Assembly (NCBI GenBank): GCA_004380135.1
Contig: QXCR01000109.1
Location: forward strand, 42,383 to 106,382
Source: Stemphylium vesicarium
Lineage: Eukaryota > Ascomycota > Dothideomycetes > Pleosporales > Pleosporaceae
Reading direction: 5' to 3'
DNA: 64,000 nt
Below the pieces are notes generated by a model, which made no database searches, was not told where the DNA came from, and worked only from the letters and a program-made list of their open reading frames with translations. The translations under genes and the position numbers were made by a program. Each line of letters starts with the position of its first letter. Position 1 is the stretch's first letter. Shown piece by piece: positions 10,429 through 20,114 of the stretch.

Positions 10429-11619
10429 ATGCTGACCAAGGACAAAGATCGCCATACGCGCAAACGCCCCTTTGCGGGCTGGATGAAGCGACTCGCCAAC
10501 CTCAAGCCATCATCATCCGACGCACCCGGCAAGAAGAGCAATACCACCAAAAAAAACCCCGCGAAGAACAACCCCTACCCAGAATCCGGCTACATCAACA
10601 CAGATGCGCCCGCGCCCGAGGACAGCCTGTCCGTATCGACGCCAGCTACGTTACGGTCGAATGACAGTTGTACATCTGTCGAGGAGACGGCAGCTGGACA
10701 GCGACAAGGGGTAGAGAAGAGCAACAAGTCCACAGCGCCCACTGTCGCGACACTCCCAGAGACAGTCCACTCCACGCGCTCAAAAGCCGAGACTGGTGGC
10801 AGCAATTTTGTCAACGGGGGCAGCACTTTCTCGTCACCTCACGGCTCCGAGCAATCCCTCACCACGACTTTGACGACGATACAATCAGCCGCGCCATCCA
10901 ATGTGCTGAACATTGGCCAAGCCCCGAACCCGAACAATGCACCGACTTCGAACGGCATGGCCGTGCACTTTTCGCATCAATTCCCGACGACTTCACCGCC
11001 CCCTTCAGCCATACCGCCGCACCTGGCACCCCAGCAGCAGCCCAATTCATACCAAGGCGCCACCGCGAACAATATCCTGACCGACAATGCGTCTATCCTT
11101 ACCCTTGCCTCTTCGTCGAAGCGCCGCCGTCGCAACTCAGTAGATACCAACGCCTCGATGCGCGCATTAGCCCCTTCGTCGCATTACGGCGGCAGTCGCG
11201 AATCGCTCCCGCTCAGCGTACTCTCCGCCAACCCCGAAACCATATACTCGCCCTCGAGCAGGCCGAGCAATGTCGGTGCCTTTGTCAACGCCGAAAGAGC
11301 AAGTGTATATTCTGCTTCCGGAGTCACCGCCCCGGTGCTGCCCAGCGAGCGCAACAGCTACTACGCGAACAAGCAGGCGGATGGACTTAGCGTCCGCAGC
11401 GGACTCCTTGGCCACGGCCGCACTGATAGCATCAGCAGCATGCGCGCAACGCCCACCAGCCCTCTCGCTAGCCCGCGCGATCCCATCGGCCCCGGTCGAA
11501 TCAGCCGCAAGAGCTCGGAATGGAAGGAGGCGAGGGAAGCTAGTGACGAAGACGAGCTACAGGCGAGCCCCATTGTGGAAGAACATGAAGAGAAACCGAA
11601 ACCTGATTCCCAAACTTGA
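10429..11619 (+). CDS. Ser/Thr/Pro-rich, intrinsically disordered protein of unknown function
   Basis: This is a single-exon frame from the first in-frame ATG, 396 aa. It opens with a basic conserved-looking block (MLTKDKDRHTRKRPFAGWMK), continues through long Ser/Thr/Asn/Pro-rich sequence, and contains a basic KRRRRNS patch near the middle. It ends in Ser/Arg-rich TDSISSMRATPTSPLASPRD and an acidic tail (DEDELQASPIVEEHEEK). There is no signal peptide or transmembrane helix. I know of fungal proteins of this layout, often carrying an unreliable 'polycystin cation channel' label, but nothing here shows a channel. The multiple SP and RxxS sites suggest a phosphorylated regulatory or scaffold protein; that is inference. 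Confidence 0.75.
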   Translation: MLTKDKDRHTRKRPFAGWMKRLANLKPSSSDAPGKKSNTTKKNPAKNNPYPESGYINTDAPAPEDSLSVSTPATLRSNDSCTSVEETAAGQRQGVEKSNKSTAPTVATLPETVHSTRSKAETGGSNFVNGGSTFSSPHGSEQSLTTTLTTIQSAAPSNVLNIGQAPNPNNAPTSNGMAVHFSHQFPTTSPPPSAIPPHLAPQQQPNSYQGATANNILTDNASILTLASSSKRRRRNSVDTNASMRALAPSSHYGGSRESLPLSVLSANPETIYSPSSRPSNVGAFVNAERASVYSASGVTAPVLPSERNSYYANKQADGLSVRSGLLGHGRTDSISSMRATPTSPLASPRDPIGPGRISRKSSEWKEAREASDEDELQASPIVEEHEEKPKPDSQT

Positions 11620-12317
11620 CTTTTACAGTAGGCATGTATGTCACTGTTAGAGCGGTTTTCGATGCCTTAGACAGATAGGCACGGGAGGCATGGGAGTTGT
11701 GATGGTATTGGGTCGTGTGTCATGATATACGGGACTACTGGCATGGAAATGGAGGGAATGATTGGAAACGCTGGATTGAAGAGGGCGTTTGATTGTTTGT
11801 TGGTATGGTCGTCGGAGCGGTTCGGGATATGAACATGGTGTTTTTTTCGCTTCTTCATCTTATACCCTAGTATCGAATGGAGCTTTTTTTCTTTCTTCTT
11901 GGACTGCGGCCACTGCTGTTTATTGGGTGTGGCTGCTACTTTGTTGGGAAGCTGTCAATTTGGTCACGTGGGAGGTGATGACTTTGTCTCTGTTGGGAGT
12001 TCTTTCCTCTTTCCGCTGGTAATGCGACACCAATGCTCACTCACGACAGTCACTCACAATCAAGACACAACGCGAGACGAATGTGTCTTCAGGCGTTAGG
12101 CAATTGAATATAGTATTACGGCGAGTCACTCACTCTTCGCAGATATCCAGTCACTACTAACGCGCACGACGGTCACTCGAAGACATGGCGCTGCATACTG
12201 GGAGCGAAGATGCTTTTCGATATTGTACATTTTAGTATTGTTGGAGACGCAATCTGTCATAGTGTCTGGTAACTACCAACTGTCCTCCTTGACTTTCACG
12301 AAAGACGGGTGGAGGCC

Positions 12318-12481
12318 GGCTTCTGTATGCACTTCCTCGTCTCAAACGCGCTCGTGGTGTGTGGTACCTGAGAACCCACGCCGTTGGCGCCTACAGAAGA
12401 TGGCTGAACACAGGTTCCTGTTCGCGCCTTCCCGGCTCACACATGCTCGCAGTGTCTAGTGCCTAAGAGCCCACTTCCTTG
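12318..12481. repeat. Decayed 69-bp tandem duplication
   Basis: Copies at 12318-12386 and 12413-12481 align without gaps over 69 bp. By hand I count about 47 identities, and about 16 of the 22 differences are transitions. The best-conserved core is TACCTGAGAACCCAC versus TGCCTAAGAGCCCAC. The repeat lies in the 0.9-kb gap (11620-12541) between the Ser-rich gene and the BTB gene. No other feature was seen in that gap. Confidence 0.55.
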
Positions 12482-12541
12482 ATGCCAGCAAAAGACGGAT
12501 CAAGACGGATTCCTGAAAGCGGTTTTTCGTCTCCCCCATCA

Positions 12542-13355
12542 TTATCCTTGTATGTGTTGCCAGACGCACGCCTCCTTTTCTTCGGGAGTAGCATGGAGGT
12601 GGTATGAACAAGGCTTGATTACGACCTTTGTTCTGTCCTGCCCCGACAATGTACCTTGCTTCTGCATTATCCTGAGGAGGAAGCTATGTGGCAATTGCGA
12701 CCACAGTAGCTTTTCTTCTTCGTCATCGTATTCCTCTTTCCATGCCAGACATTGCAGATCTACCATCAAGTTGAGAATTGAATTGTCTGCTGCTAGGTTC
12801 TCGAAAGCCCAAATGATTTCCTTGTAACCAGTAAAGTAGTATACTCGGCCGTTGTTTTCCTTCCAGTGACTGTCGACATACATGTTATGGACCAGATACT
12901 GAAAGTTCTGAGCGAGGAATCGATCGCCGAACGCAGCAGACCTTAACATAAGACCCCACCAGGCTTCACGAGGAGAAAGGTCAGTTGGAGGAGGAACCTT
13001 TCTCTCTGCGATCCGCAGGGCTGAATAAATATCTCTAGGAAGGTCTTGGGAATAAATCCAGTGAACAAAAATGTTAAACACCTCGACTTCAACATCTCCT
13101 AGTGCCACTCCCTCGTCTGATTCCTTCCACCAGTCGTTATACGCGGTGCGGAAATACTCTGAGTGGTGGCAGATGAGTTCCTTGTGGATGTGGTATAGCT
13201 TCTTCTCAGGTCCAATGGCAATGGTAACGATCTCGCCTCTAGCAATAGACCTAACGTTGTCAGAAAACAGCATTGCCAAACAAAAAAGCTAGTCTCGACA
13301 CTTACCCAATCACTGGAGCGCTCGAGGCCTTGGAGTTTGTGGGTGCTTCCGCCAT
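12542..13355 (-). CDS. BTB/POZ domain protein
   Basis: The protein is 252 aa in two exons (13355-13306 and 13250-12542) with a 55-nt intron (GTAAGT...TTAG). Splicing joins MAEAPTNSKASSAPVIG to SIARGEIVTIAIGPEKKLYH, giving an uninterrupted BTB fold. Landmarks are IHKELICHHSEYFRTAYND, the acidic DxEVEVFNIFVHWIYSQDLP strand/helix, and a C-terminal extension with a WAFENLAADNSILNLMVDLQC helix, typical of expanded fungal BTB families. There is no kelch, MATH or BACK domain that I can recognise. Such proteins may act as Cul3 adaptors or dimerisation modules; the partner is unknown. The alternative of starting at the ATG at 13273 would lose the family's start of the BTB strand. Confidence 0.82.
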
Positions 13356-14519
13356 GTTTGCGTCGTTCGCGCGACCGAGTGGTTGGAGTGAGTTTGTGAG
13401 TGGGGTCAAGTGGTGGAAGGCACCTAAAGTAGAAATATATACCTGCCTGCCCCGTGCGCGGGAGCCTGAAATGATGGTGAGTGAGAGTTCTTAGGGTACC
13501 CAGAAGCCCCTCGTCGCTCCCCGCGCATTCACCGAGAATACATCTCGCAGAGGCTTTGAGCAAATCTTCAAAGTAAGTCATGGGTGAGCTTCCTTTGCAT
13601 TTTTTGAGACATCATTCCATGAGGAAATAGCATCCCAACGTGTGCACCGAGCCACAATGTAGTTTCTCTCCCGAACAGGTTTACATCGTTTCTCCAGACT
13701 GACGACATGCCAGGCAGCGACTCAGATTGTCTAGACAACAGACGTTTATAACATCGGTGAAAACTTGGAGTGCGCTTCCGCTTGGAAATTGTACACTTTT
13801 CTCTTTCTCGGGCTCATGTGCTATACACTACCAGCGACAAGGACTACTCGCGCGTCTATGAAAAGCGTAAACCTTGAATTGCGCATGCGGTCCTTGAGCT
13901 AATCGTCAGACAAGACCTCAGCGCAATTTCATACTGACTCCTAGCTTTGAATCTAACGCTATTAAGCACGAAAACTTCATCAGCAACAGAAATCCCACGC
14001 CAAGCGTTGTTCATATTAGTCCTGGTTTGTCACGGTCTGGGGTCTCTACTGCTCCTGCTCTTCGCCTCCTCGCGACTACTCACCTTAGCGAGCTACGCCT
14101 ATCTAGGCTAGCATTGTTGACGGTCACTCACCTACATAAACTTTCCCTAGCATCTGCAAGACAACCTCAGTTCAATCCTTCAATTCTTCCTGCACGCAAT
14201 CCCTAACATGGTTTATTAGTGCTCGAATCGCTCGCGAACAATTCACAGATGATTCAGGCAGCCCTTTCACTCCGTCATCAGCCAGCAGTATAATGATTCA
14301 GCGATTACCACTCACCGGGAAAATCGAGGGAAGTGGTCTATGTGCAGTTGTCTGTGAAAGTTCCGACACGTGATCAACCCAGAGTCGCACCTGCCCTCTC
14401 AACCATACTTTAACCTCTCGCTACCCATTGCATTTCCCTCACCTTACTCGCCTTAACAAATTCTGCTCTCAACCACGATCTTCGAACTTCGATTACTACA
14501 AGCTTCTATCAGACCCGAA
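13356..14519. other. Gene-poor interval
   Basis: This 1.2-kb stretch lies between the BTB gene and the pseudogene that starts at 14520. It contains only short random frames and C+T-rich sequence close to 14400-14500. No RNA gene, terminal inverted repeat or recognisable transposon protein was seen. Confidence 0.4.
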
Positions 14520-15380
14520 ATAGCTAAATCGAAATCGCGTAAGGCGCAGGCCGACAAGCAGCCGCCTTCTCGCACTCACCTCACTCGAGCCTCGAAGCGA
14601 AGGAAACTCACTGACTCGACCTCCGCCCCTGCTCCGGATACAGGACCACCAACTCCGAATCCGTTTCTGAACTTACCTCGAGAGGCTCGAAATCAGATCT
14701 ACGAAAATGTCCTCGGTGACACACATATGGAATTCCGCTAGGATAAGACATTGGTTCTTGGTACTCCAATTGGAGCACCCAAAGAGTACAAGTGGGGAAC
14801 TATTAACGTTAGCAGAGGTCTTCTACTATCGGTGGTGACCTGCAAACAAATCTATCACGAAGTCCTAGAGGTGATCGCCCGGACATACAGTTTTGGTGCC
14901 ACAGAACGGATAAGAGGTGTAGGGATTAAACATGACGGACCCCCCAACCCGCTTATCATGTCTGATTATGTCATCCGTAACCTGAAGACACAAGCCCAAG
15001 TCCTAGAATCGGCCTGGACACTTAAACGCTTCAAACATTATTTTTTCGAAGCAAGGCCTCAACCCTCCCTAAGAAAATTGAAACAACTGGACCTAAATAA
15101 CTTGTGCCTACGGCTTTACTAGTCGAGGCTAGATCCGAGGAATCGCTAAGTGACTCCAGAAGCAAACATCTATTTCGAAGAATGGGATTTAGAGTGGGAG
15201 GGTAGGTTTCGCAAAGTCCAAGTAGAGGTCACCGTTGTCTATGCCGATCCCGACAAGACAAGCCCTAACAAGTGGCTCATGGAGGAAGTTAAGAAGTGTG
15301 CGAAGCGGCTAGTTGGGGCCGATGCGACGGTCTCTTGGAAAGATGTCACCAATATCAAGATTAGAAGTACCTGGACCTGA
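14520..15380 (+). pseudogene. DUF7730/F-box-like protein pseudogene with in-frame nonsense codons
   Basis: One continuous reading frame carries three internal stops: TAG at 14739, TAG at 15120 and TAA at 15147. The likely start codon reads ATA (14520-14522, in the context ATA GCT AAA). The remaining protein begins with a basic Ser/Lys-rich stretch and then the domain signature NPFLNLPREARNQIYENVLG, common in large Pleosporales families of F-box/DUF7730-type proteins. It continues with LLLSVVTCKQIYHEVLEVI and ends around KDVTNIKIRSTWT. No frameshifts are needed; every lesion can be explained by a single C-to-T or G-to-A change, as RIP would produce. A short open stretch at 15425-15643 in another frame (IYDTPTRTKRIFDFNDF) might be its displaced tail, but that is unproven. 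It cannot make a full-length protein as read. Confidence 0.65.
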
Positions 15381-15899
15381 TTCGTAACGGTTGAACGGAA
15401 GATTTAACAACCTCGACCCTCATCGTGATCTACGATACTCCAACACGTACGAAAAGAATATTTGATTTCAACGATTTCAATTTTCGGAATGTGGGCCAAG
15501 ATCCCAAGAAATGGTGGTCTGCGATGCAGCACAAGAGCTGCGAGGGTCATACGAACGACACTGGAAGGAGAAAGATATTCCTGGGCTACTGCTGTAATCT
15601 ACAACTAATGGACGGAGGGGAATGTTGGAGATCTGCGATGTAGATTTGTAGTAGATGGAAGATAGTAGCTATCAAATGCATTCGAAATCCCTATGGAACA
15701 TCAAAACTCGGGTGAGACTACTAGCATAGGTAGGTCAGAAATGTAATGTACTATCTCTACCATGCTGCTGTAAGAGACAAGTGAGCTCAATAATACAGGA
15801 CATCGCGAAGGGAAAATACCATCTACTGTCATTCATATCTCGATTAACATCGTTAACATCTATATTTACTAGAATCGAACTGCATCGTCCCCGCCTACT
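15381..15899. other. Intergenic, possible displaced pseudogene tail
   Basis: This interval contains a 72-codon frame at 15425-15643 with a GTG start and no recognisable domain. The rest is A+T-rich 3'-flank of the aspartic protease gene. Confidence 0.35.
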
Positions 15900-17141
15900 C
15901 TAAGCAAGCTCCAAAGTGATAGAGTCCGGATCAGGCTTGCTTCCCTTCTTCGACACACCACCCTGAGCAAACGCCACGACCTCAGCGGCATCATCAGCCG
16001 CAAAGAAGGCGGCTGTAGCAAACGGCGCACCAAACAAACAATCACCAGTGGTGAAAGCCAGGGTACAAAGACCACTGAACTCGCTAACTCCCGAGCGAGC
16101 ATACGTGCGCAGCGGGACCTTGACGGTAACCTTCTTGCCCTCGACACCGGTAAACTCGATATCGAACGTGATATCCTTAGGGATAGATTCGCAGGTGCCG
16201 TTCCAGCCAATGACGCCCGAGTCATCGACGGTAAGGCCAGCGGCAGCAGCAAACTGGTATCTTTGATCGTAGTTGACAGGCAAGTAGTCAAGCGTGGTGC
16301 CGGAATCGACGAGGCAGGTAGGGGAGATGACATCCGAGTTGTTGAACGCGGTACCGTTGACTGAAACAACGGGTGGGTTGACATAGTAGCCGACGGTAGC
16401 GCCGCCAAAGGGAGCCTCAACCATGGGGACCTTGACGAGGTCGCCTGTGTATTTGGAGTGGTCGACGCCGCCGAAGACGACATGTCCGGTGAGCGTGTCT
16501 TCGATTCCCTCGGGCGCTTCGTCGAACCACAAACTCTGTACGGGCGCGGAGATGGCACCGGCCTCGAGTAGGTTCTGGCGCACGTGCGGGCCCGTAGTGT
16601 TCCATGTCGGCTTGCGGTAGTATGGTGAGATGCCCAGGATGCCGTGGTCGTAGAGCGCTGATCTACACGTTCCGTCGTCGCCGAGGCGCTGTTGAATGTA
16701 GTATTCAATAGCGACGCGCGTGTCCACCGTCGAAGAAACTCCCGCATCAGAAACGAACTGGAAACTGTCGTTTACCGCCACATTTCCGTAGATGAACTTG
16801 CTGTTTCCGCCATACGAGTACGTGGTCGGGAAGGGGACGGGCTTGGATGCCGACGGGCTGTTTGGATAGTCGTAAAACGGCTGCACGGTCTCGTTGCAAG
16901 GGCCTGGGCACCCGAGCGAAGTGCATCCCCAGTTGCTGATGCTGTCGGGCCCGAGGACCCAGAAGTTCTCGGAACCTTGGTCAACGACGATTTCGATGGT
17001 GCGGTTCGTGGATGGGTCGACGAGGTCCGTTGAGATCTTGTGAGCGGCGCCGTGCACGTAGTTCAGTGGTAGGTTGACCGTGGGTACGGCTCCCAGGACA
17101 CTGCTGGCGAGTGCCGAGACTGTGAGGGCGTATCGAACCAT
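15900..17141 (-). CDS. Secreted A1-family aspartic protease-like protein
   Basis: This is an intronless gene of 413 aa from the ATG at 17141; the longer frame has only a TTG. MVRYALTVSALASSVLGA is a clear signal peptide. The bilobal pepsin fold is recognisable: the first active-site loop reads EIVVDQGSENFWVLGPD, the flap region follows SYGGNSKFIYGNV, a HGILGISPYYRKP segment comes next, and the second active-site loop reads LVDSGTTLDYLP. Cysteine-rich GCTSLGCPGPC and several N-glycosylation sequons (NRT, NET, NDS, NTT, NGT, NNS) fit a secreted protein. The first motif is DQG, not the usual DTG, so catalytic competence is uncertain. There is no obvious propeptide. The C-terminus is not clearly a GPI signal. 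It is divergent from the S53 protease gene. Confidence 0.88.
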   Translation of the reverse strand: MVRYALTVSALASSVLGAVPTVNLPLNYVHGAAHKISTDLVDPSTNRTIEIVVDQGSENFWVLGPDSISNWGCTSLGCPGPCNETVQPFYDYPNSPSASKPVPFPTTYSYGGNSKFIYGNVAVNDSFQFVSDAGVSSTVDTRVAIEYYIQQRLGDDGTCRSALYDHGILGISPYYRKPTWNTTGPHVRQNLLEAGAISAPVQSLWFDEAPEGIEDTLTGHVVFGGVDHSKYTGDLVKVPMVEAPFGGATVGYYVNPPVVSVNGTAFNNSDVISPTCLVDSGTTLDYLPVNYDQRYQFAAAAGLTVDDSGVIGWNGTCESIPKDITFDIEFTGVEGKKVTVKVPLRTYARSGVSEFSGLCTLAFTTGDCLFGAPFATAAFFAADDAAEVVAFAQGGVSKKGSKPDPDSITLELA

Positions 17142-18207
17142 GCTAACGAGCAAAAAGAAGACAGGACAAACAGAAATCGGTATCGGTTGATGCGACTTTG
17201 GAGATAGCGAAGAGATCTTAAATCAAGCTTTGCCAGACTAGCTTGGCCGTGTCCGTCGCTACATGCCGACTGATCCCGCCGAATACGACGGCTAGCCGCC
17301 AAAATCTCTTATCGCATCATGCTCGTATGCCTCAATACCGGGAGCGGAATGAATTGTCTTGCGGTGACGTCCAGGAAAAGGGGCGCATCGACAGTTTGCG
17401 GTCCGGGCAGGTTGTTGTCAGCGATTTGCATGACGTGAATACGGTGCTGCAAGGGCCCATCCTTCCCTCCCGTCCAAGCTCGCGCGCAGACAATGTCGTA
17501 AACGGCAGCTAAGCCGTTGGAGATGTGCTAATCTTGGAACATGGGCAGTTGTTGTTTACTAAGGTTACTCATTCAGTGAAGTCGCGGCAGCTACCCCGGC
17601 GTGCAGACACGGGAATTTGCTAGTGTCAAGCGGCGACCCACATTGATGCAAAGCTAGGCCGCCTTTGCTCTAGACTGCAGGTACGCAGCCAACCTTCCTC
17701 TGACGTTATACATCGTTTTCTTCGCTCCTTCGACTTACCCCGTCTATAATCTATCGCGATTGTAGCTCTGACTGTCTAAGAAAATGATCAGAGCTAGCCA
17801 GATACCTCTGCATCACATCCGGCTCCAGCGATACTAGCGAGACTATCCGGATGGCTCGGCACCCTGAAATACGAGAATTTTCCGCACCACCCATGTCGCG
17901 GAAATATCGCCCGCTCCTGGTCATTCGCGATGCTTGTCTCCAATGCTTAACATGCCAGGACGCTATCCATGATGGGATGGTAGAAGATTGCAACATGTCA
18001 TACTAGGAAGGTCTCCAGGATAGCATCGTATTGGAGGTGTTGACGTCGAGAGTCGACGTTCGCCATGATTCATTGCATCATGCTATCTTTGCAATTTTCA
18101 TCTCGTCTTGCGCGCTCTTTAAGTCTGCGATGGTCTGCTGATTTGCTCGCGTGTATACCTGAAACAACAAGCCTTTTCCTTCATTGCAAATCATCGTTGG
18201 CTGCAAT
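17142..18207. promoter_or_regulatory. Shared divergent promoter region of two secreted protease genes
   Basis: This is 1.07 kb between the start codons of the A1 and S53 protease genes. It contains one PacC-like GCCAAG (17242-17247, minus strand) and one GCCAGG (17954-17959), about the number expected by chance. No other gene was recognised. Confidence 0.4.
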
Positions 18208-20018
18208 ATGAGATTAGGGTCAACTCTCATCTCGAGCGCGACCTTTCTAGGTGTCTTTGCTCGACCGGCGACGCAGAACAATGTTGCACATGAGAGTGTT
18301 GCAGAGCTTCCACATGGATGGAGGTCTGTTGGTGAAGCCGATGGTTCTTTACCATTAGTGCTATCAGTCGCTCTGAAGCAGCCTCGCATGTCGGAGCTGG
18401 AAGCACACGTCCAAGATCTGAGCGAACCATCGCATCCAAAGTATGGAGCACATCTCTCTCAGAACGACATCAGCGGGTTCCAGCACCCAGACCAGGAAGG
18501 TCTTATCGCTGTCCGTTCATGGCTCAGCGAGAACGGAGTACCATTCTCCATTGAAGGCTCGTGGTTAAGAATCAACACTACCGTTGACACAGCAAACCAC
18601 CTTATTGACGCTGATTTCGGTCGCTATCAATACAACGATGATAGCCCTGTTCTACGCGCGACACATTACAGCCTTCCCAGCGAAGTAGCAGACTACGTCG
18701 ACTTTGTCTATCCCGTCACCCAATTCATGCGCAAGCCTTCCAAGAAAGCACTCCCATCATCAGAGTCACAGCCCGAGAAGAGACAGGAGTCATGTACGTC
18801 AAAACCACGCTCAGCCCATCCAACAAACTGCGCAAGCCCAGCTAACCATCCCCCCTAGCATCACAAACCTGCCCCGGCGGAAACACAACACCCGACTGCA
18901 TCAAGTCCATCTACAACATCAACTACCAGATCCCTGATAACAACTCCCCTGTGAGTTTCGGCATCGCCGGCTTCCTAGAAGAATACCCCAACCAGCCGCT
19001 CCTCCACTCCTTCCTGGAAAACTTCAGCCCCTACCGCAACACCACCAACTACAACCCGCTCTACAACTTCACCATGGCCTCGATCCAAAACGGCAGCATA
19101 AACAACGAGGGTAACGGTCCCGAAGCCCAACTCGACATCCAATATAGCATGCCCTTCATCCAGCCCATGAACGTAACCTACTTCTCCACGGGCGGCCGCG
19201 GCCCGTACCTCGACGAAAACGGCACCGAAGTACCCCTCGCCACTAGCCCCGACGAGCCATGGATCGAGTTCCTAGAAGCGCTTCTCGAACGAGACCACTT
19301 ACCAACCGTACTCTCAATCTCCTACACTGACGACGAAGAATGGATTCCCCGCGCCTACGCCAAGCGCGCATGCAATCTCTTTATGCAACTCGGAGCGCGG
19401 GGCACATCCGTCCTGGTCGCCAGCGGCGACGGCGGGTCCGCGGGAACCGGCTCTTCAGAGTGTACAAACCACAAGTTCCGCCCCACGTTCCCCGTTGACT
19501 GCCCGTACGTAACCAGTGTCGGCGCAACTGCTGCGTATTCTCCGCTTAGCGCGGAGTGGTTCAGCGCAGGCGGGTTCAGCGAGTACTTTGACCGCCCTGC
19601 GTGGCAGGACGCGGATGCGACGCAGTATCTCGCGCAGCTGAACGGGTCGCATGATGGCTGGTACGCGCCTGGTGGACGCGGTATACCTGATCTCTCGGCT
19701 ATCGGGACGCGGTTCGTGATGAGTGAGGCTGGGTTTACGCAGAAAGGGACGAGTGCGAGTACGCCCGTGGTTGCGGCTATGATTGCGCTGGCAAACGATA
19801 AGAGGATGCGGGCGGGCAAGTCGGCCCTGGGCTTCTTGAACCCGCTGCTTTACTCGAAGGAGCTGAGACATGCTTTTGTGGATGTGACGGAGGGGCAGTC
19901 CGGGAGCTGTCCTTATAATCACACGGTGGAGCTCGGGTGGGAGACGGCTGTGGGATGGGATCCGGCGACTGGGCTGGGCACGTTGGACTTTGCCAAGTTT
20001 GTTGAGGCTGTTGCTTAG
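18208..20018 (+). CDS. Sedolisin (S53) family protease, probable tripeptidyl-peptidase
   Basis: The protein is 581 aa in two exons (18208-18793 and 18859-20018) with a 65-nt intron (GTACGT...TAG). A signal peptide (MRLGSTLISSATFLGVFARP) precedes a pro-kumamolisin activation domain (LPLVLSVALKQPRMSELEAH ... HPKYGAHLS). The catalytic Ser-Glu-Asp residues are visible: PEAQLDIQY (E-x3-D), the oxyanion aspartate in VLVASGDGGSAG, and the nucleophile in KGTSASTPVVAAMIA. The C-terminal calcium site sequence AVGWDPATGLGTLDF is intact. It acts extracellularly at acidic pH, releasing tripeptides from protein N-termini (family knowledge). The ATG at 18208 was chosen because the frame upstream offers only a TTG. 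It is divergent from the A1 protease, suggesting joint nutritional control. Confidence 0.93.
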
Positions 20019-20114
20019 AAGAGATTACCATAAATGCATATCATTATAATTTGTATAAATGGGGTCTGATGGAAAGACTTTATCAGCTCTCTCCTTCCTC
20101 CTCTTTTCACCTAC

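Noticed and set aside
17242..17959. PacC-like GCCARG sites between the A1 and S53 proteases
   Set aside because: Two hits in 1.07 kb are near random expectation for a degenerate hexamer.
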